Assembly (NCBI GenBank): GCA_933207985.1
Contig: OW240913.1
Coordinates: forward strand, 356,904,866 to 356,968,865
Origin: Pelobates cultripes
Taxonomy: Eukaryota; Chordata; Amphibia; Anura; Pelobatidae
Length of the DNA: 64,000 nucleotides
Reading direction: 5' to 3'
Both the position numbers and the translations under genes were made by a program. Of this stretch, positions 22,854-33,925 are shown in pieces. Under the pieces are notes generated by a model. The model did no database searches. It saw only the letters and a program-made list of their open reading frames with translations, and was not told the origin of the DNA. How positions within the stretch are numbered: position 1 is the first letter of the stretch; every line of letters starts with the position of its first letter.

Positions 22854-24236
22854 GTGCTCCTAATCTCAGCTCGTTACCTGTATAAAAGACACCTGTCCAC
22901 AGAGGCAATCAATCAATCAGATTCCAAACTCTCCACCATTCCCAAGACCAAAGAGCTGTCCAAAGATGTCAGGGGCAAGATTATAGATCTACACAAGGCT
23001 GGAATGGGCTACAAGACCATTGCCAAGCAGCTTGGTGAGAAGGAGACAACAGTCAGTGTGATTATTCGCAAATGGAAGAAACACAAAATAACTGTCAGTC
23101 TCCCTCGGTCTGGTGCTCTATACAAGATCTCACCTTGTGGAGTTTTAAAATTTATGACAACGGTGATGAATCAGCCCAGAACTATACAGAAGGACCTTGT
23201 TAATGATCTCAAATCAGCTGGGACCATAGTCACCAAGAAAATAATTGGTAACACACTACGCCGTGAAGGACTGAAATCCTGCAGTGCTCGCAAGCTCAGG
23301 AAAGCACATGTACAGGCCTGTCTGAAGTTTGCCAATGAACATCTGAATGATTCAGGGGAGAATTAGGAGAAAGTGTTTTGGTCAGATGAGACCAAAATCC
23401 AGCTCTTTGGCATCAACTCAACTCGCCATGTTTGGAGGAGGAGGAATGCTGCCTATGACCCCAAGAATACCATTCCCACCGTCAAAAATGGAGGTGGAAA
23501 CATTATGCTTTGGGGGTGATTTCTGCTAAGGTGACAGGGCAACTGCACCGCATCAAAGGGACGATGGATGGGGCCATGTACTGTCAAATCTTGAGTGCCT
23601 CCTTCCCTCAGCCAGGGCATTGAATATGGGTCGAGGATGGGTATTCCAGCATGACAATGACCCAAAACACACAGCCAACACAACAAAGGAGTGGCTCAAT
23701 AGTGGCACAATAAGGTCCTGGAGTGGCCTAACAAGGCTCTAGACCTTAATCCTATAGAAAATCTGTGGAGGGAGCTGAAGGTTTGCTTATGGTGCCTAGA
23801 GGGATATTGGCTATACTTCACTGATAATACCTTACAAGGTTGAAACGATCGTCTGGGGTTGCCGGATCTCTCGTGCAGAGGGAACATGCTGGTATTTTGG
23901 ATCTGGGCTGCCCATACGGTTGGGACCAGTCTGATATGCTTCAGATATATTCTCTCTGTAATGGCACAAGTTGAGCTAAAACCAGCTTGAGATCTGAGCG
24001 GGGACCCACCGAAGGGCAGGCTAATTGAGCTGTTGTCTGTTCTCACCTCTCTTGATACTTATTTTTCTCTCCTTGAGTTGCCAAATGTCAACCTCAAAAC
24101 CTTAATGACTTGGAGAGGATCTGCAAAGAGGAGTGGGACAAAATCCCTCCTGAGATGTGTGCAAACCTGGTGGCAAACTACAAGAAACGTCTGACCTCTG
24201 TGATTGCCAACAAGAGTTTTGCCACTAAGTACTAAG
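22854..24236 (+). pseudogene. Tc1-like transposase, inactivated
   Basis: The 5' open part (22854-23366) carries the paired-type helix-turn-helix DNA-binding domain: [20 protein letters not shown] (about residues 34-53), then [20 protein letters not shown], followed by [15 protein letters not shown]. The likely original start is downstream of the open frame's first Met, near the KTKELSKD block. After a stop at 23364-23366 comes VFWSDETKIQLFG with the first catalytic aspartate, then WRRRNAAYDPKNTIP. The second aspartate block [10 protein letters not shown] lies near 23650 and [11 protein letters not shown] with the glutamate near 23750-23780, in other frames. The C-terminal end resumes after the insert ([20 protein letters not shown], about 24122-24182). 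Frameshifts, a stop and the insert abolish function. Confidence 0.88.
23784..24074 (+). mobile_element. 290-bp insert in Tc1 with hammerhead-like core
   Basis: The transposase sequence is interrupted after GAGCTGAAGGTT and resumes at GAGTTGCCAAATGTC. The insert is GC-richer than its host and unrelated to it. It contains CTGATAA (23821-23827), ACCTT and AAGGT arms (23829-23833 and 23836-23840) and GAAACG (23842-23847). This is the order of a hammerhead core with one deviation (A for G8). I see no open frame of note and no clear target duplication. A Penelope-type or other ribozyme-bearing retroelement fragment is the best guess. Confidence 0.6.
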
Positions 24237-24457
24237 TTGAAGGGGTCAAATACTTATTTTACGCGTTGACATGCAAATCAATTTATAACTTTTTTGACAT
24301 TTGTTTTTCTGGATTTCTTTTATTTTTTTTATTCTGTCTCTCACTGTTAAAATACATCTACCATTAAAATTGTAGACGGATCAGTGGGCAATTGTAGTTG
24401 TCAGTGGGCAAACATTGAAAATCAGCAGGGGATCAAATACTTTTTTCCCTCACTGTA

Positions 24458-25389
24458 ACTTTACATGTATATTAAGAGAGAAAGGATGCCTAATGGTGAA
24501 TCACATATTGTGGAAAATTATGTTATTAAGACATTCTGGTGACACCATAAACCAAAACCTATGGTCACCATTATATTACATGATTTATTTATTTTTAATT
24601 AGGGTTTTATTACATTTAGGATTAGGGCTTGGATTAAGGCTAGAGTTAGGAATGTGTGTACAGACACACACAAGCGTGTGTGCATGTGAATCTAAATTGA
24701 GAATGGCAGCTGGCAATATTATAATAATAAATATAATAATAATAATAATATAAAACTATTTAACCAAGAAGGATAAACTGTGAATTTATATTATTATTCA
24801 AGCCTGTTAAGTTGTTAACATTATGCAAGTAGTAGCGTAACCAATCATTTATTAAAAATAAAAGTTAACTAGACATTTTCCAGTGATTAAAACATAATTG
24901 GATCAAGTAACTAAAACGTAAACGTTTCTTGTAAGATATAGTATAAAAAAATAAAATAAAAAAAATCATAGACAGTTTTAGGTGATAGTTTTTCATTGCA
25001 AAAAATGTTCCAGATGTTTCAAAGAAAAAAAATAGGTTATATATATAGTACCGGAGCACATTATTTATTTTGCTACATATGTTGCAAATTTCAGGCACCG
25101 AAATTATGCAGCATTTAAAATGATACATAGTGCTTGTGGTGTCTTGTACATTTATAGCAAAATAAATTAGCAACTACATTAACGGATGCATTTATACATT
25201 CCTTTAAAGATAATTTTGCAATCAGTTTATAAAAATTGCTAAAATTCCTTTGAGAATACCTCATCTGCTTATTTTAAGTAGGCTTAGTCACTGCAACACT
25301 GTTTTTTTTTTTTCAAGGTAGAATCGATTTAATCTATGAGTCAATATATTTACTACTCCCAACACGGTGTGATTTCTAGAAGGATTATT
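24458..25389. other. No gene seen; AAT microsatellite
   Basis: An (AAT)n array lies at 24717-24752. The rest is AT-rich, with small chance frames. Confidence 0.45.
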
Positions 25390-25815
25390 AGACTCCCACC
25401 TCTGATGCTCGCCTTCAAGACTTCTCCAGGGCTGCACCGTTCCTGTAGAACTCCGTTCCCTTCTCCGTTAGACATTCATTCAGTCTCCATTGCTTAAAAA
25501 AATCTTTTAAATCTCATCAATTAAACTGCTTATAGCTTTCCCACCCCACACCCTGATTCCTCTCCTGGAACTGTCAAAAAAACAACCCCCCAAAAAACCT
25601 TCAGTGAATACTATCCTAGCAACCTACTTTTCTACCCTATCCTTACCTTTTGTGTCACTATACCCCACTCCCTCTAGCATGTAAGCTTATTGAGCAGGGC
25701 CCTCAATCCCTCTGTTCCTGTGCGTCAAACTTGTCTGGTTACAAATACGTGTCTGTTAGTCCACCCATTGTACAGTGATGCTGAATTTCTGGGCACTCTA
25801 TAAATAATAATAAAT
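25390..25815 (+). pseudogene. L2-type LINE, 3' end relic
   Basis: CTCCCACCTCTGATGCTCGC followed by CAAGACTTCTCCAGGGCTGC matches the end of the larger L2 copy at 31668-31710 (encoding SDA, then QDFSRAAPFL). The 3' tail with GTAAGCTTATTGAGCAGGGC, CCTCTGTTCCTGTGCGTCAA and CCACCCATTGTACAG ends in ATAAATAATAATAAATGAAT. The coding part has stops and a codon for the conserved Trp reads TAG. Only the last coding segment and 3' UTR are present. Confidence 0.8.
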
Positions 25816-26322
25816 GAATGCTAAGACTGACAGTAGAAACTATATGGCCGTATCACTTGACTGTATCTTCCTAAATAAGCACTTGTGTGGGAAGAAGATG
25901 TAAATCGAGACAGTAGGGCACTATTCATACATATGAAGTACACAGAATAGCTAAATGTCCATCTAAATAGTCATCACATTGTATCTAAATTCATCTTCCT
26001 GTTCTGTAATTACAGTGTAGCGCAGCACATATCATATAATGAAGAAGATCGAAATGAACCATAAAAGGGAAATGCAACTTGATATTAGTTTGCAAGTGTG
26101 TCGTTTGGGCTAGAATTATTAAATATACAATCTTTATGAAATACTCACATTGACTATGTTGGAATTTCACTGAAATCATAAGACAAAAAAGCAGAGCTAC
26201 CATGGTCAAGCTTGATCAGCCCTCAGCTGTACAAAGTATTTGTTAAGGGGTAAAAGGCTTTGTCTTTGGAGGTTCCTGTGATCTTGCGGGATCATCCATA
26301 GACATCAGTGTTGTATTCTTAC
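25816..26322. other. No gene seen
   Basis: AT-rich DNA with no coding signal; chance open frame on the minus strand at 25991-26209. Confidence 0.4.
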
Positions 26323-27043
26323 CAGTGGCAGTACTATCGCACACTAAGGGGGTCCATTGGGTGGCTCATGCACTTAAGGCCATGTGTCAGCAGAAGCCAT
26401 TTAATATCAGTAGCCTGGATGGAAGTTAGAGCCTTCCACTTACTTCCAGATTACACAGACACCAAGCCAAATGGAAGGGAGGAGGAGAAGGCATACAGAA
26501 GGGGATGCTAGACTGGAAGAGTCAGCCCCATCTGCAAAAAGCCTTAGCCTGCATACTGGATCTAAACCTGGAAAGCTACCACTCTGCACCCAAAATATAG
26601 GAAACTGGAGGGTGGCTATAAAAGTGTAAATTATGACTAGCATATATGTCTGTATGTGTGTAAGTGTGTGTGTCTGTATGTGTGTCAATGTGTGTATCTG
26701 TGTATCTGTTTCTGAGTCAGTGTGTGTGTCTGTATGTGCACCCCTTCATTCAAAAAACAACACTAGACATAAATGTATGCTTGCATTCAAACGCCAACAT
26801 TATATACAAACACACTCCTACATTCATATAGACATACTCCGTACAAAAACACTCTTACATTCAAACACACCAACACTGCTCAGTGTGAAATACAACCCTG
26901 CAATCATGGGAAAATGGTAAAGCCCAGCTGGCAAAACATTGTGGGAGTTGTACAACAAACGGGCATATCACTTTTGGCCACCGTTGCGACAGAGAGGGGA
27001 AAAAAAAAAATTATTACACCAGGGCCCATTAGTTCCACTACTG
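26323..27043. mobile_element. hAT-like non-autonomous element
   Basis: The left end CAGTGGCAGTACTATCGC and the complement of the right end (CAGTAGTGGAACTAATGGGC) are imperfect inverted repeats. Flanking 8-mers ATTCTTAC and ATTCTGCA share five bases, consistent with a decayed 8-bp duplication. The inside holds a TG-rich minisatellite (26650-26740) and an ACATTCAAACAC-type repeat (26780-26875), like the composite at 8.8-11.0 kb. No transposase is seen. Confidence 0.55.
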
Positions 27044-27539
27044 ATTCTGCATGTGTTAAAGTGACAGGAGCTGAATAGAATCCCTTGGAAGAAAATGGCA
27101 GCAGCCATGAGGGACAGGTTCAGATAAAATTCACTTGTCCTTGAACCCGTAAACACTTCACTGCCAGTGGCAAAGGCTTCTGAAAAAAATGCAAAGACCT
27201 CAGAAGGTGACAGAGCCGCTTTGAAGATGTTAATTTTATCAAGGATAAAAAGCACTATAAAAGTTAAAGTGGCACTGTCATGCGAACTTACCTTTATTTA
27301 TTTAATTCCACTTCTCTCTCTCTCTCTGTCAGGATCTGTTCTTCATTTCTTCATGTCTGCTCTAGTTTTCTATAAAACATAAGACAAAGTAGGGACTACT
27401 TTATCTTATGGAGGTTTCCTACACTTGACCAGCTTTGACCAGTGGAGGAACAAAGTGTGCTCCATTTCCTATGGCCAAAGCAATTTTCCCACAATTCTTA
27501 CCTTTCCTTTGTGATCTCGCGATGCTTCCTGTCAGTATT
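27044..27539. other. No gene seen; short repeat end at 27255
   Basis: AGTTAAAGTGGCACTGTCAT at about 27263 resembles the starts of small anuran DNA elements but no partner end is visible. CTCTCTCTCT at about 27313. Confidence 0.35.
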
Positions 27540-28500
27540 CCCAAACGTCCTGTCACTTAGACAGAACACTGGCGAAACCACTGAATTTCGTCCTAACAGA
27601 ATGAGAACAGTTTCTCCATTCATGTTAGGACTCAATTCGGGACTTTGTTCGGATCAGAATTTCATTTGAATGAATGAATTACCGATCCGATCCCAGCTGC
27701 ATCTTGCAGTCGCTTAGTAGATAGCTCCCTAATTCCCACGGTATTAGGGAGCTATCTACCAAAAGGCTGAAAGACCTAAATTGGTCTTTCAGCCATATTT
27801 ACTAATACTAATATACTCTATGTCCCTCGTTTACTTTTATAGCCCCCACTCGCGGGGCACAAGTGGGGACTCGGGGGGGACACTATGTTCCCCCAGCTAG
27901 TTAATAGATGCCCCACCCTGGGGGCATTTGTTAAGGGGGTGACTTTTTTCTTTTTTACAACAGTGAGCAGCCCCTACTCGCGGCATAGCGAGTAGGGGCA
28001 TTCAGGAGATTTTAATCTCCCTTATGCTATTATGGGGGTTGTATTGACCCCCATAGTAAGGGAGGACATGGGGGGCATAGAAAATGTCGGGGAGCACTGC
28101 TAGCTGACACTTCTATTTTTACATATTACAAGGAGGGAGCTAAGCGCCAGTAGCTCCCTCCTTGTAATAAACCAAATGAATGAACGAAGAGGTGTTCGTT
28201 CATTCGTTTGAAATTTCTATTAATTTATTAATTTTTCTGACGAATTAATGAATCGATGAAATTCCCATTTGCATGCCCAAGTGTTTAACTGGGCATTCGT
28301 GCGAATTTCACAGCGCTATCTAGTGTGGGCAGATGACATGTCCCACAAAATAAAAATGCAAAAATAGGTGGGCTTAGGGGCATTTGGGGGTAACTATGGA
28401 GACAATTACATGTAGTAAAGTCGGGAGGGGGTTAAACAAAAACTGGATTCGGCCTCTTTAACTTTGCATTGATCCGAACCTTTGACTGTGAGATATTACA
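27540..28500. mobile_element. Hairpin-chain non-autonomous element
   Basis: A run of perfect or near-perfect hairpins with short loops fills the stretch: arms 27718-27733/27743-27758; 27765-27776/27783-27794; 27970-27981/27988-27999; 28126-28142/28151-28167; 28178-28188/28195-28205; also ATGGGGGT/ACCCCCAT near 28033-28055. The hairpin CCCCTACTCGC...GCGAGTAGGGG, the words CAGTGAGCAGC and TTTACTAATACTAA also occur in the element at 37718. There is no transposase. Boundaries are estimates. Confidence 0.6.
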
Positions 28501-29662
28501 GAGAGTGATCACATTTGGGAAGTTGAGGGGTATCAGCACACTTTATGCTTCGGGTGCAGGTCGGATTTTCTAATAATCATGCACAGTGGTGGTTGAAGCA
28601 GATGTTGTAATATATTAAGTTTACTAGATAACATGCATCATATTAAATTAAGAATAACAGCCCTTATATTAACAAGATATTAACAATAATTATTAGGGTG
28701 CTACAAGGATCATCAAAAGTTATTTACAACATATAAGGAATGAGAGAATCAGTGCACATATAAACATCAGATATTACAGAGCTTTTAAATAGAGTAAAAA
28801 AATAACATTATGATTTAAAAAAGAGCCACTTAAAATAAGGAGTGATCTGAGGTTTGCAGTAATAGTTACAGTGGCTTACAGATTAAAACACTGCACACAT
28901 ACACACACACATGCATGCACACTCCTACCTACACAACTACATATACACACTTCTTTTAAACCATCAAATGATGAATTTATGTATTTCAAATTTTTTGTGC
29001 TTTTTTTTTTTAATTTGTTTTTTATTGACATTCATGCAAGAAAGTCTTTCTGCCCATCCAACAGTCTATAATGGCTAAAAAGTAGCAAATGCTTTTTAGT
29101 GGTCATTGAACAAAGGTCTCCTTGTGTAGTTGCAATGCTCTGCTATATTCATGATATTACTACATAGCAATCAATAAACCATTAAAACATAAATTGATGC
29201 TAGTCCTGAATCACTTTTCTGAGTACCCATCACTGTTTATTTATAGCGTTTACTAATATGATGGCACAGAGAGTGACACCGAAAATATCTCTTTCAATGA
29301 TACTTTGCCTTACAATTTAATCTAATAGATATAAATAAAACAGGTTAATATCATGTTTTATGTTTTCATTTATTTTTTAAATCAACTTTTAGAATGGGTG
29401 TAAATATTTCTCAACAACTGAATATCAGCACAACACCTGTGTCTTCACAATGGCAAGAAAATGGCTATTTCCATTGAAGACTTTCTAAATTGTATTTTAA
29501 AAATGCATTTTAAATAAATGTGTATTAAATGGAAGAGAACCCCAGATTTCAATAAGAGAATTCAATAAAGGGTCCATAGATTTATGGTTTTACATTATCA
29601 AAGTACTAAACTAGATTGTAAGACACCAGGTGTAAGTGACTGAATAATGAATTACAGAGTTT
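28501..29662. other. No gene seen; CA-rich patch
   Basis: CA-rich microsatellite-like sequence at 28892-28950 and poly-T at 29004-29014. No coding signal. Confidence 0.45.
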
Positions 29663-29847
29663 GTGTTTGAATTCAGAGGTGTATTTGTATGTAGTTTTGG
29701 TGTTTGAATGCAGGGGTGTGTTTGTATATAATGTTGGTGTTTTAGTACACGGGTGAGTTTGTATGTAGTGTTGGTGTTTGGTTACATCAGTGTCTTTGTA
29801 TGTAGTGTTGGCATTTGATTACAGGGGTGTGTTTGCATGTTGAATTT
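29663..29847 (+). repeat. Five tandem copies of a 37-bp unit
   Basis: Units start at 29663, 29700, 29737, 29774 and 29811, each exactly 37 bp. They follow the pattern GTGTTTGAATGCAGGGGTGT then GTTTGTATGTAGTGTTG, with 3-9 differences between copies. The array stops about 23 bp before the start of the Tc1 relic's reading frame. Confidence 0.9.
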
Positions 29848-29869
29848 CATGTGTTGGAAGCAGTAAATA

Positions 29870-30135
29870 TGGTCAAGCAAAAAGATCTGAGTGACTTTGA
29901 CAAGGGCAAGATAGTAATGGCTAGAAGACTGGTCAGAGCATCTCCAAAATGGCAAGTCTTGTGGGACTGTTCCTGGCATGCAGTGGTTAGTATCTACCAT
30001 AAGTGGTGCAAGGAAGGACAACCAATAAACCTGCTTCAGGATTATGGGTGCCCAAGGCTTAATGATGCATGTGAGGATCAAAGGCTAGCTTGTCTGGTCA
30101 CACAGAAGAAATACTGTAGCTTAAGTTGCTGAAAA
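29870..30135 (+). pseudogene. Tc1-like transposase, N-terminal fragment
   Basis: A frame from the ATG at 29869 reads MVKQKDLSDFDKGKIVMARR and continues with a helix-turn-helix stretch ending VVSIYHKWCKEG, then DQRLACLV. This is the N-terminal DNA-binding part of a Tc1 transposase. It is about 85 residues long against roughly 340 for a full enzyme, with no catalytic domain. Its DNA matches the relic at 6985-7120, so both come from one family; that copy keeps the catalytic end and this one the binding end. Confidence 0.85.
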
Positions 30136-30499
30136 ACGCTGGCCAGAACACACAAAGTATCACATTTAGTTTAATGTTTGCTGGTAAAATATGTAACAAT
30201 TAAATAAGTTAGTTAATCACTAAAGGGAGCTACATGGAATATGCAATGGTGCACTGTTTCCTCCACTCTTCTGAGTAAGAATTAGTTTGGTAAGTTATGG
30301 TTGATGTCCTGGTGGAAGAAAAACAAACAGGTTTGGTTTGTTCCCAGTCGCTGTATACATTATAAGATACTCTTACCTGAAGATCCCTCCCTATGGATAC
30401 ATACACCACATACAAAGTGATGCCTTAGACTGGATGTATCTGCTACACAAACAGTATCTACAGTTCCAGATAATGCAAACCCCATCTCATATGTAGAGC
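30136..30499. other. No gene seen
   Basis: AT-rich sequence between the Tc1 fragment and the L2 relic; no recognisable repeat. Confidence 0.4.
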
Positions 30500-32050
30500 A
30501 GTAATGTCCAGGAAGGCCGACCTCTTGTCACTTCACTGACAAGATAGGGTAGAGATCTCTCATCTCTCTCCTTCACCTTACAATACCTCCCCAAACCTCA
30601 CTCACTTTGCTGGTCTATGTTCATTCGCTACAGCAGAGGAGGTTTCTGATCTGCTCCAGTCCTCCCGCCCCACCACTTGCTCCCGTGTTCCTATTCCCTC
30701 GCATCTAATCTGTACTCTGTCTGCTTCTCTTGCTTTGCCTCTCACAAAAATTCTCAATCTCTCCCTCTCCTCTGGCATATTTCCATTACCAACCATGCAA
30801 CTGTACCCCGATTCTAAAAAAGCCCAACCTTGACCCTAACTCCACGTCCAACTACCACCCTATCTCGCTGCTGCCTTTTGCGTCCAAGATCCTTGAAAGA
30901 CTTGTGTATGTGAGATTGACAGACTTCCTCAAGTCCAATTCTCTGCTCGACCCACTTCAGTCTGGATTCTGCGCTCAGCACTCTATGGAAACAGCTCTGA
31001 TCAAAGTATCAAACGATCTACTTGCTGCAAAATCTCATGGTCACTACTCTATCTTAATTTTCATTGACTTTTCCGCTTCTTTTGATACTCTTGATCATGA
31101 ACAGCTTCTTCTTCTCATCCTCCGTAATCTCGGTCTAAGAGATATTGCTATCTCCTGGTGCTCCTACTACCTTACCCAGCGCTCTTTTAGTGTCTCTTTC
31201 TCTGGTTCTGCCTCTTCCTCCCAACCTCTCTCTGTTGGTGTCTCTCAAGGTTCAGTCCTTGGTCCCCTACCGTTCTCCATCTATACTGCCTCCCTTGCTA
31301 AAATCATCAGCTCCTTTTGCTTCCAATATCACTTCTATGCGGATAACACGCAATTCTATCTCTCCTCTCCTGATCTCTCCCCACCCCTCTTGACTAGTGT
31401 CTCTGGTTGCCTCTCTGCTATTTCTACCTGGAAGGCTGCCCACTTCCTTAAGCTCAACTTGTCCAAAACAGAACTTCTGGTCTTTCCTCCCTCAAGTGTT
31501 GCTACTCCCATTTCTGTCTCCCTCCACGTCTGTGAGTCAGTGTGTGTGTCTTGCTTTCAAATCTCTACATAATGCTACTCCCACATATCTATCCTCCCTA
31601 ATACACAACTATGTCCCGTCTAGGCCCCTGCGCTCTGCCGAACACCTGCTTCTATCCTCTGCTCGTACTCCCACCTCTGATGCTGGCAGTCAAGACTTCT
31701 CTAGGGCTGCACCGTTCCTGTGGAACTCACTTCCCTCCTCCATTAGACGCTCACCCATTCTTTACTCCTTTCAAAAATCAATAAAAACTCACTTTTTCAC
31801 AATAGCATATTAATTAAACTGTTAATGGCTCAAAAAAAAAAACCCACACTAAGTCTTCATTAAATACTATTCTACCAATCTACTTCCCTAATACCCCACT
31901 CCCTCTAGCATGTAAGCTCATTGAGCAGGTCCCTCAACCCCTCTGTTTCTGTGCGTCAAACTTGTCTAATTACAATTACATGTTTGTTAGTCCACCCATT
32001 GTAAAGAGCTACGGAATTTGTTGGCGCTATATAAATATAATAATAATAAA
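30500..32050 (+). mobile_element. L2-type LINE, 5'-truncated and internally deleted
   Basis: Coding homology runs from about 30610 (EEVSDLLQSSRPTTCSRVP) to 31810 and is followed by a 3' UTR and tail. The tail carries TGTAAGCTCATTGAGCAGG, CTGTTTCTGTGCGTCAA, CCACCCATTGTAAAGAGC and GTTGGCGCTATATAAATA, ending in (AAT)n at 32032-32048. The tail is the hallmark repeated at 15.94, 25.7 and 53.3 kb. Confidence 0.88.
30612..31813 (+). pseudogene. L2-type reverse transcriptase relic
   Basis: The longest frame (30730-31572) contains the RT finger region [20 protein letters not shown], motif [14 protein letters not shown] (about 31057-31095), motif [17 protein letters not shown] (about 31235-31285) and motif [11 protein letters not shown] (about 31336-31365). 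Family members have YADD in motif C; here the second aspartate is Asn, which would abolish catalysis. A +1 shift near 30800 separates the upstream coding part. At about 31515-31555 the frame jumps from the thumb region straight to the C-terminal segment [20 protein letters not shown], so about 200 residues are lost. The last block SQDFSRAAPFLWNSLPSSIR is the usual L2 end. Confidence 0.9.
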
Positions 32051-32433
32051 GTGCAAAGTATCTTCTCACACCTGCTAGAAGTTAGCAAAGCACACAATTT
32101 AGATGACATGTTGTTCTCTTAAAAGAGATAAAAAGTAACAAGTAATGTAAGCCATGCTCACGTTAAGATCATATTTGCTTAATTCTAATATTTTTCCTAA
32201 TTCCTACATTAATGCTTTTTTTAAAACTTATTTTATAAATATAAAAAAAAAATCAAAAATGTATTTTCATTGCGCAAACATTTTATTATTTTTAACAAGT
32301 GTGGTATGTTTGAGTTGCAATACCGGGCACTCTAACAAATATTTACACTGTGATCATAGTAAACAGAATTAACTACAAATAAAACAATAATTATACTACA
32401 ATTAACATGGTTGGTCTCAAACAAAGTGTTTAA
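32051..32433. other. No gene seen
   Basis: AT-rich stretch; a 72-codon chance frame at 32154-32372 has no recognisable content. Confidence 0.4.
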
Positions 32434-32505
32434 CCCCTTAAGGACACATGACATGTGTGACATGTCATGATTCCCTTTTATTCCAGAAGTTTGGTCCTTA
32501 AGGGG
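32434..32505. mobile_element. piggyBac-type mini-MITE, 72 bp
   Basis: The ends CCCCTTAAGGAC and GTCCTTAAGGGG are perfect inverted repeats, flanked by TTAA on both sides (32430-32433 and 32506-32509). TTAA targeting with CCC-starting ends is the piggyBac signature. Inside is a palindrome around ACATGACATGTGTGACATGT. A decayed copy lies at 61792-61863. Confidence 0.85.
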
Positions 32506-32539
32506 TTAAAGGAAAATGTAACAGTTAATTTGGGTTAAA

Positions 32540-32850
32540 TTGGAAGCCTCCAACAAAGTATTCTTAAAGAATGCCAGCCAGGACACTGAAAAGTGTAACA
32601 AATACAGTTTAAAAATTAGGATACATTCCTCTCTTTACATTGGTGGCTTCAACCCAGTCTAATTTAAATACATGAGATAATTTCGTTTGCCATTGTACCA
32701 AGGTTGGCTTATCAGATGAAGTCCAGGTATGAGGAGTTGTCTTCTTGGCAGCTGCCAGGACCATTTAAATTAATCTAGGTTATTTTCGGGTAGTGTCCAA
32801 AAAAATACCAAAAAGGACAGCTTTTAACCAACATTACTGACAATGTTAAA
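32540..32850 (-). pseudogene. L1-type ORF2, C-terminal fragment
   Basis: On the minus strand a frame reads MVLAAAKKTTPHTWTSSDKP and continues TLVQWQTKLSHVF and LDWVEATNVKRG. This resembles the C-terminal end of frog and fish L1 ORF2 proteins (a LAAAKK..I...W....PT...W pattern). Stops interrupt it on both sides and there is no RT domain. I infer a short antisense L1 remnant. Confidence 0.6.
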
Positions 32851-33814
32851 TGCATTCGGACAGGCGATAATTCAAATAGACAGTGCCAGTTTGCTATTTG
32901 GCTGAGACTCTAGGAATCATAAAAACAGACAAATTACAAACATTTTAATGAAAACCATTGTTTGCGCTATACAAAAAGACAAAAATAACAACTTGCATGT
33001 ATTAACACCTCTCTGTCGTTCAAAATGTTTATATATTTCTTAGCGTTATTATGTTAAAATGACTTTAGATATAGTTAAATTTTTTTTAGATTCAACATTT
33101 TTACATGTAGATAAAATAAATAGAATTTGCTTATACTGCATAAAATATACAAAGTGGCAACAAAGTTTAGAAGAGATAGGTGAGTATTGTGCTGATTTAT
33201 ATAAATCTAGAGTTTCAAGCACAGAAGAGAAAAATTATTGCATAATCGTATCTGCTTACATTTCCCATGGACCCCTGAATCGGTGTTCGTTATTTTTATC
33301 TACACAATTATAAATGTAGGTGAAATTGCTCAGTCACAACACCTACGGATAACAAAGTCGTACTTTGCAGAACGGCGTATGTGAGAAGATATAAATGGCG
33401 TTGTCAAAAATGATTGCAATCAGAGAATTGATTTTGAATATATAGAGGTTTACAGCGATCAATGAACTACTGAAATGCTTCGGACAGATTTACTTCCAGT
33501 ATTCTCATTAGGATGTCCAAGCCCATAAATTACATATTTCAAATCTAAGCACTTTATCATAAATGATTAACAGAGTCAGGGACTTGCAGTAAAGTTTTCA
33601 TTTTTTTTGCTTTGCTGAATACGTTGATAAACAAGCACTGCTTTACGTGGTATACTGTAATAGCGTGTTATTTCTAATTATATTTTTTTCGTTATTAGCC
33701 TATTTTTGATTAGTAAGTGCTCTAAAGGTAGTTAATCAATAATCATGATGCTGAGTGATCTCACCTGGCATCTATTAATTAATGCTATAAAGTTGTTTGT
33801 TAATGAAAAACTTG
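32851..33814. other. No recognised gene; frame 33059-33313 unassigned
   Basis: An 84-codon plus-strand frame begins MTLDIVKFFLDSTFLHVDKI and contains WQQSLEEIGEYCADLYKSRV. It looks more protein-like than its neighbours but I know no matching family, and it lacks visible splice or promoter context. The rest is AT-rich. Confidence 0.3.
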
Positions 33815-33925
33815 ATAAAGATTACATGCATGCATTTAATTATGCATTTTTTTTCCATTGAGGATATATCTAAAAACAGCTTGCAAAAGCTGCAGATCTC
33901 TTGTCTGAAGCCTTTGCAAGTTTGT
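33815..33925. repeat. Dispersed repeat family A, fragment
   Basis: ACATGCATGCATTTAATTAT followed by GAGGATATATCTAAAAACAG and GCTTGCAAAAGCTGCAGATC matches the start of the copies at 1045 and 40712. The remainder of the element is absent. Confidence 0.6.

Larger units (their letters stand above)
22572..24455 (+). mobile_element. Tc1-like transposon, both ends present
   Basis: The left end CAGCGAGGGGGAAAAGTATT (22572) and the right end AATACTTTTTTCCCTCACTG (to 24455) are inverted copies, and subterminal sequence also matches (GATCCC, TTTGCCCACTGAC against GTCAGTGGGCAAA). TA flanks both sides (22570-22571 and 24456-24457), the Tc1/mariner target duplication. Total 1884 bp; removing the 290-bp insert at 23784-24074 leaves about 1.59 kb, the usual Tc1 length. 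Confidence 0.9.
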
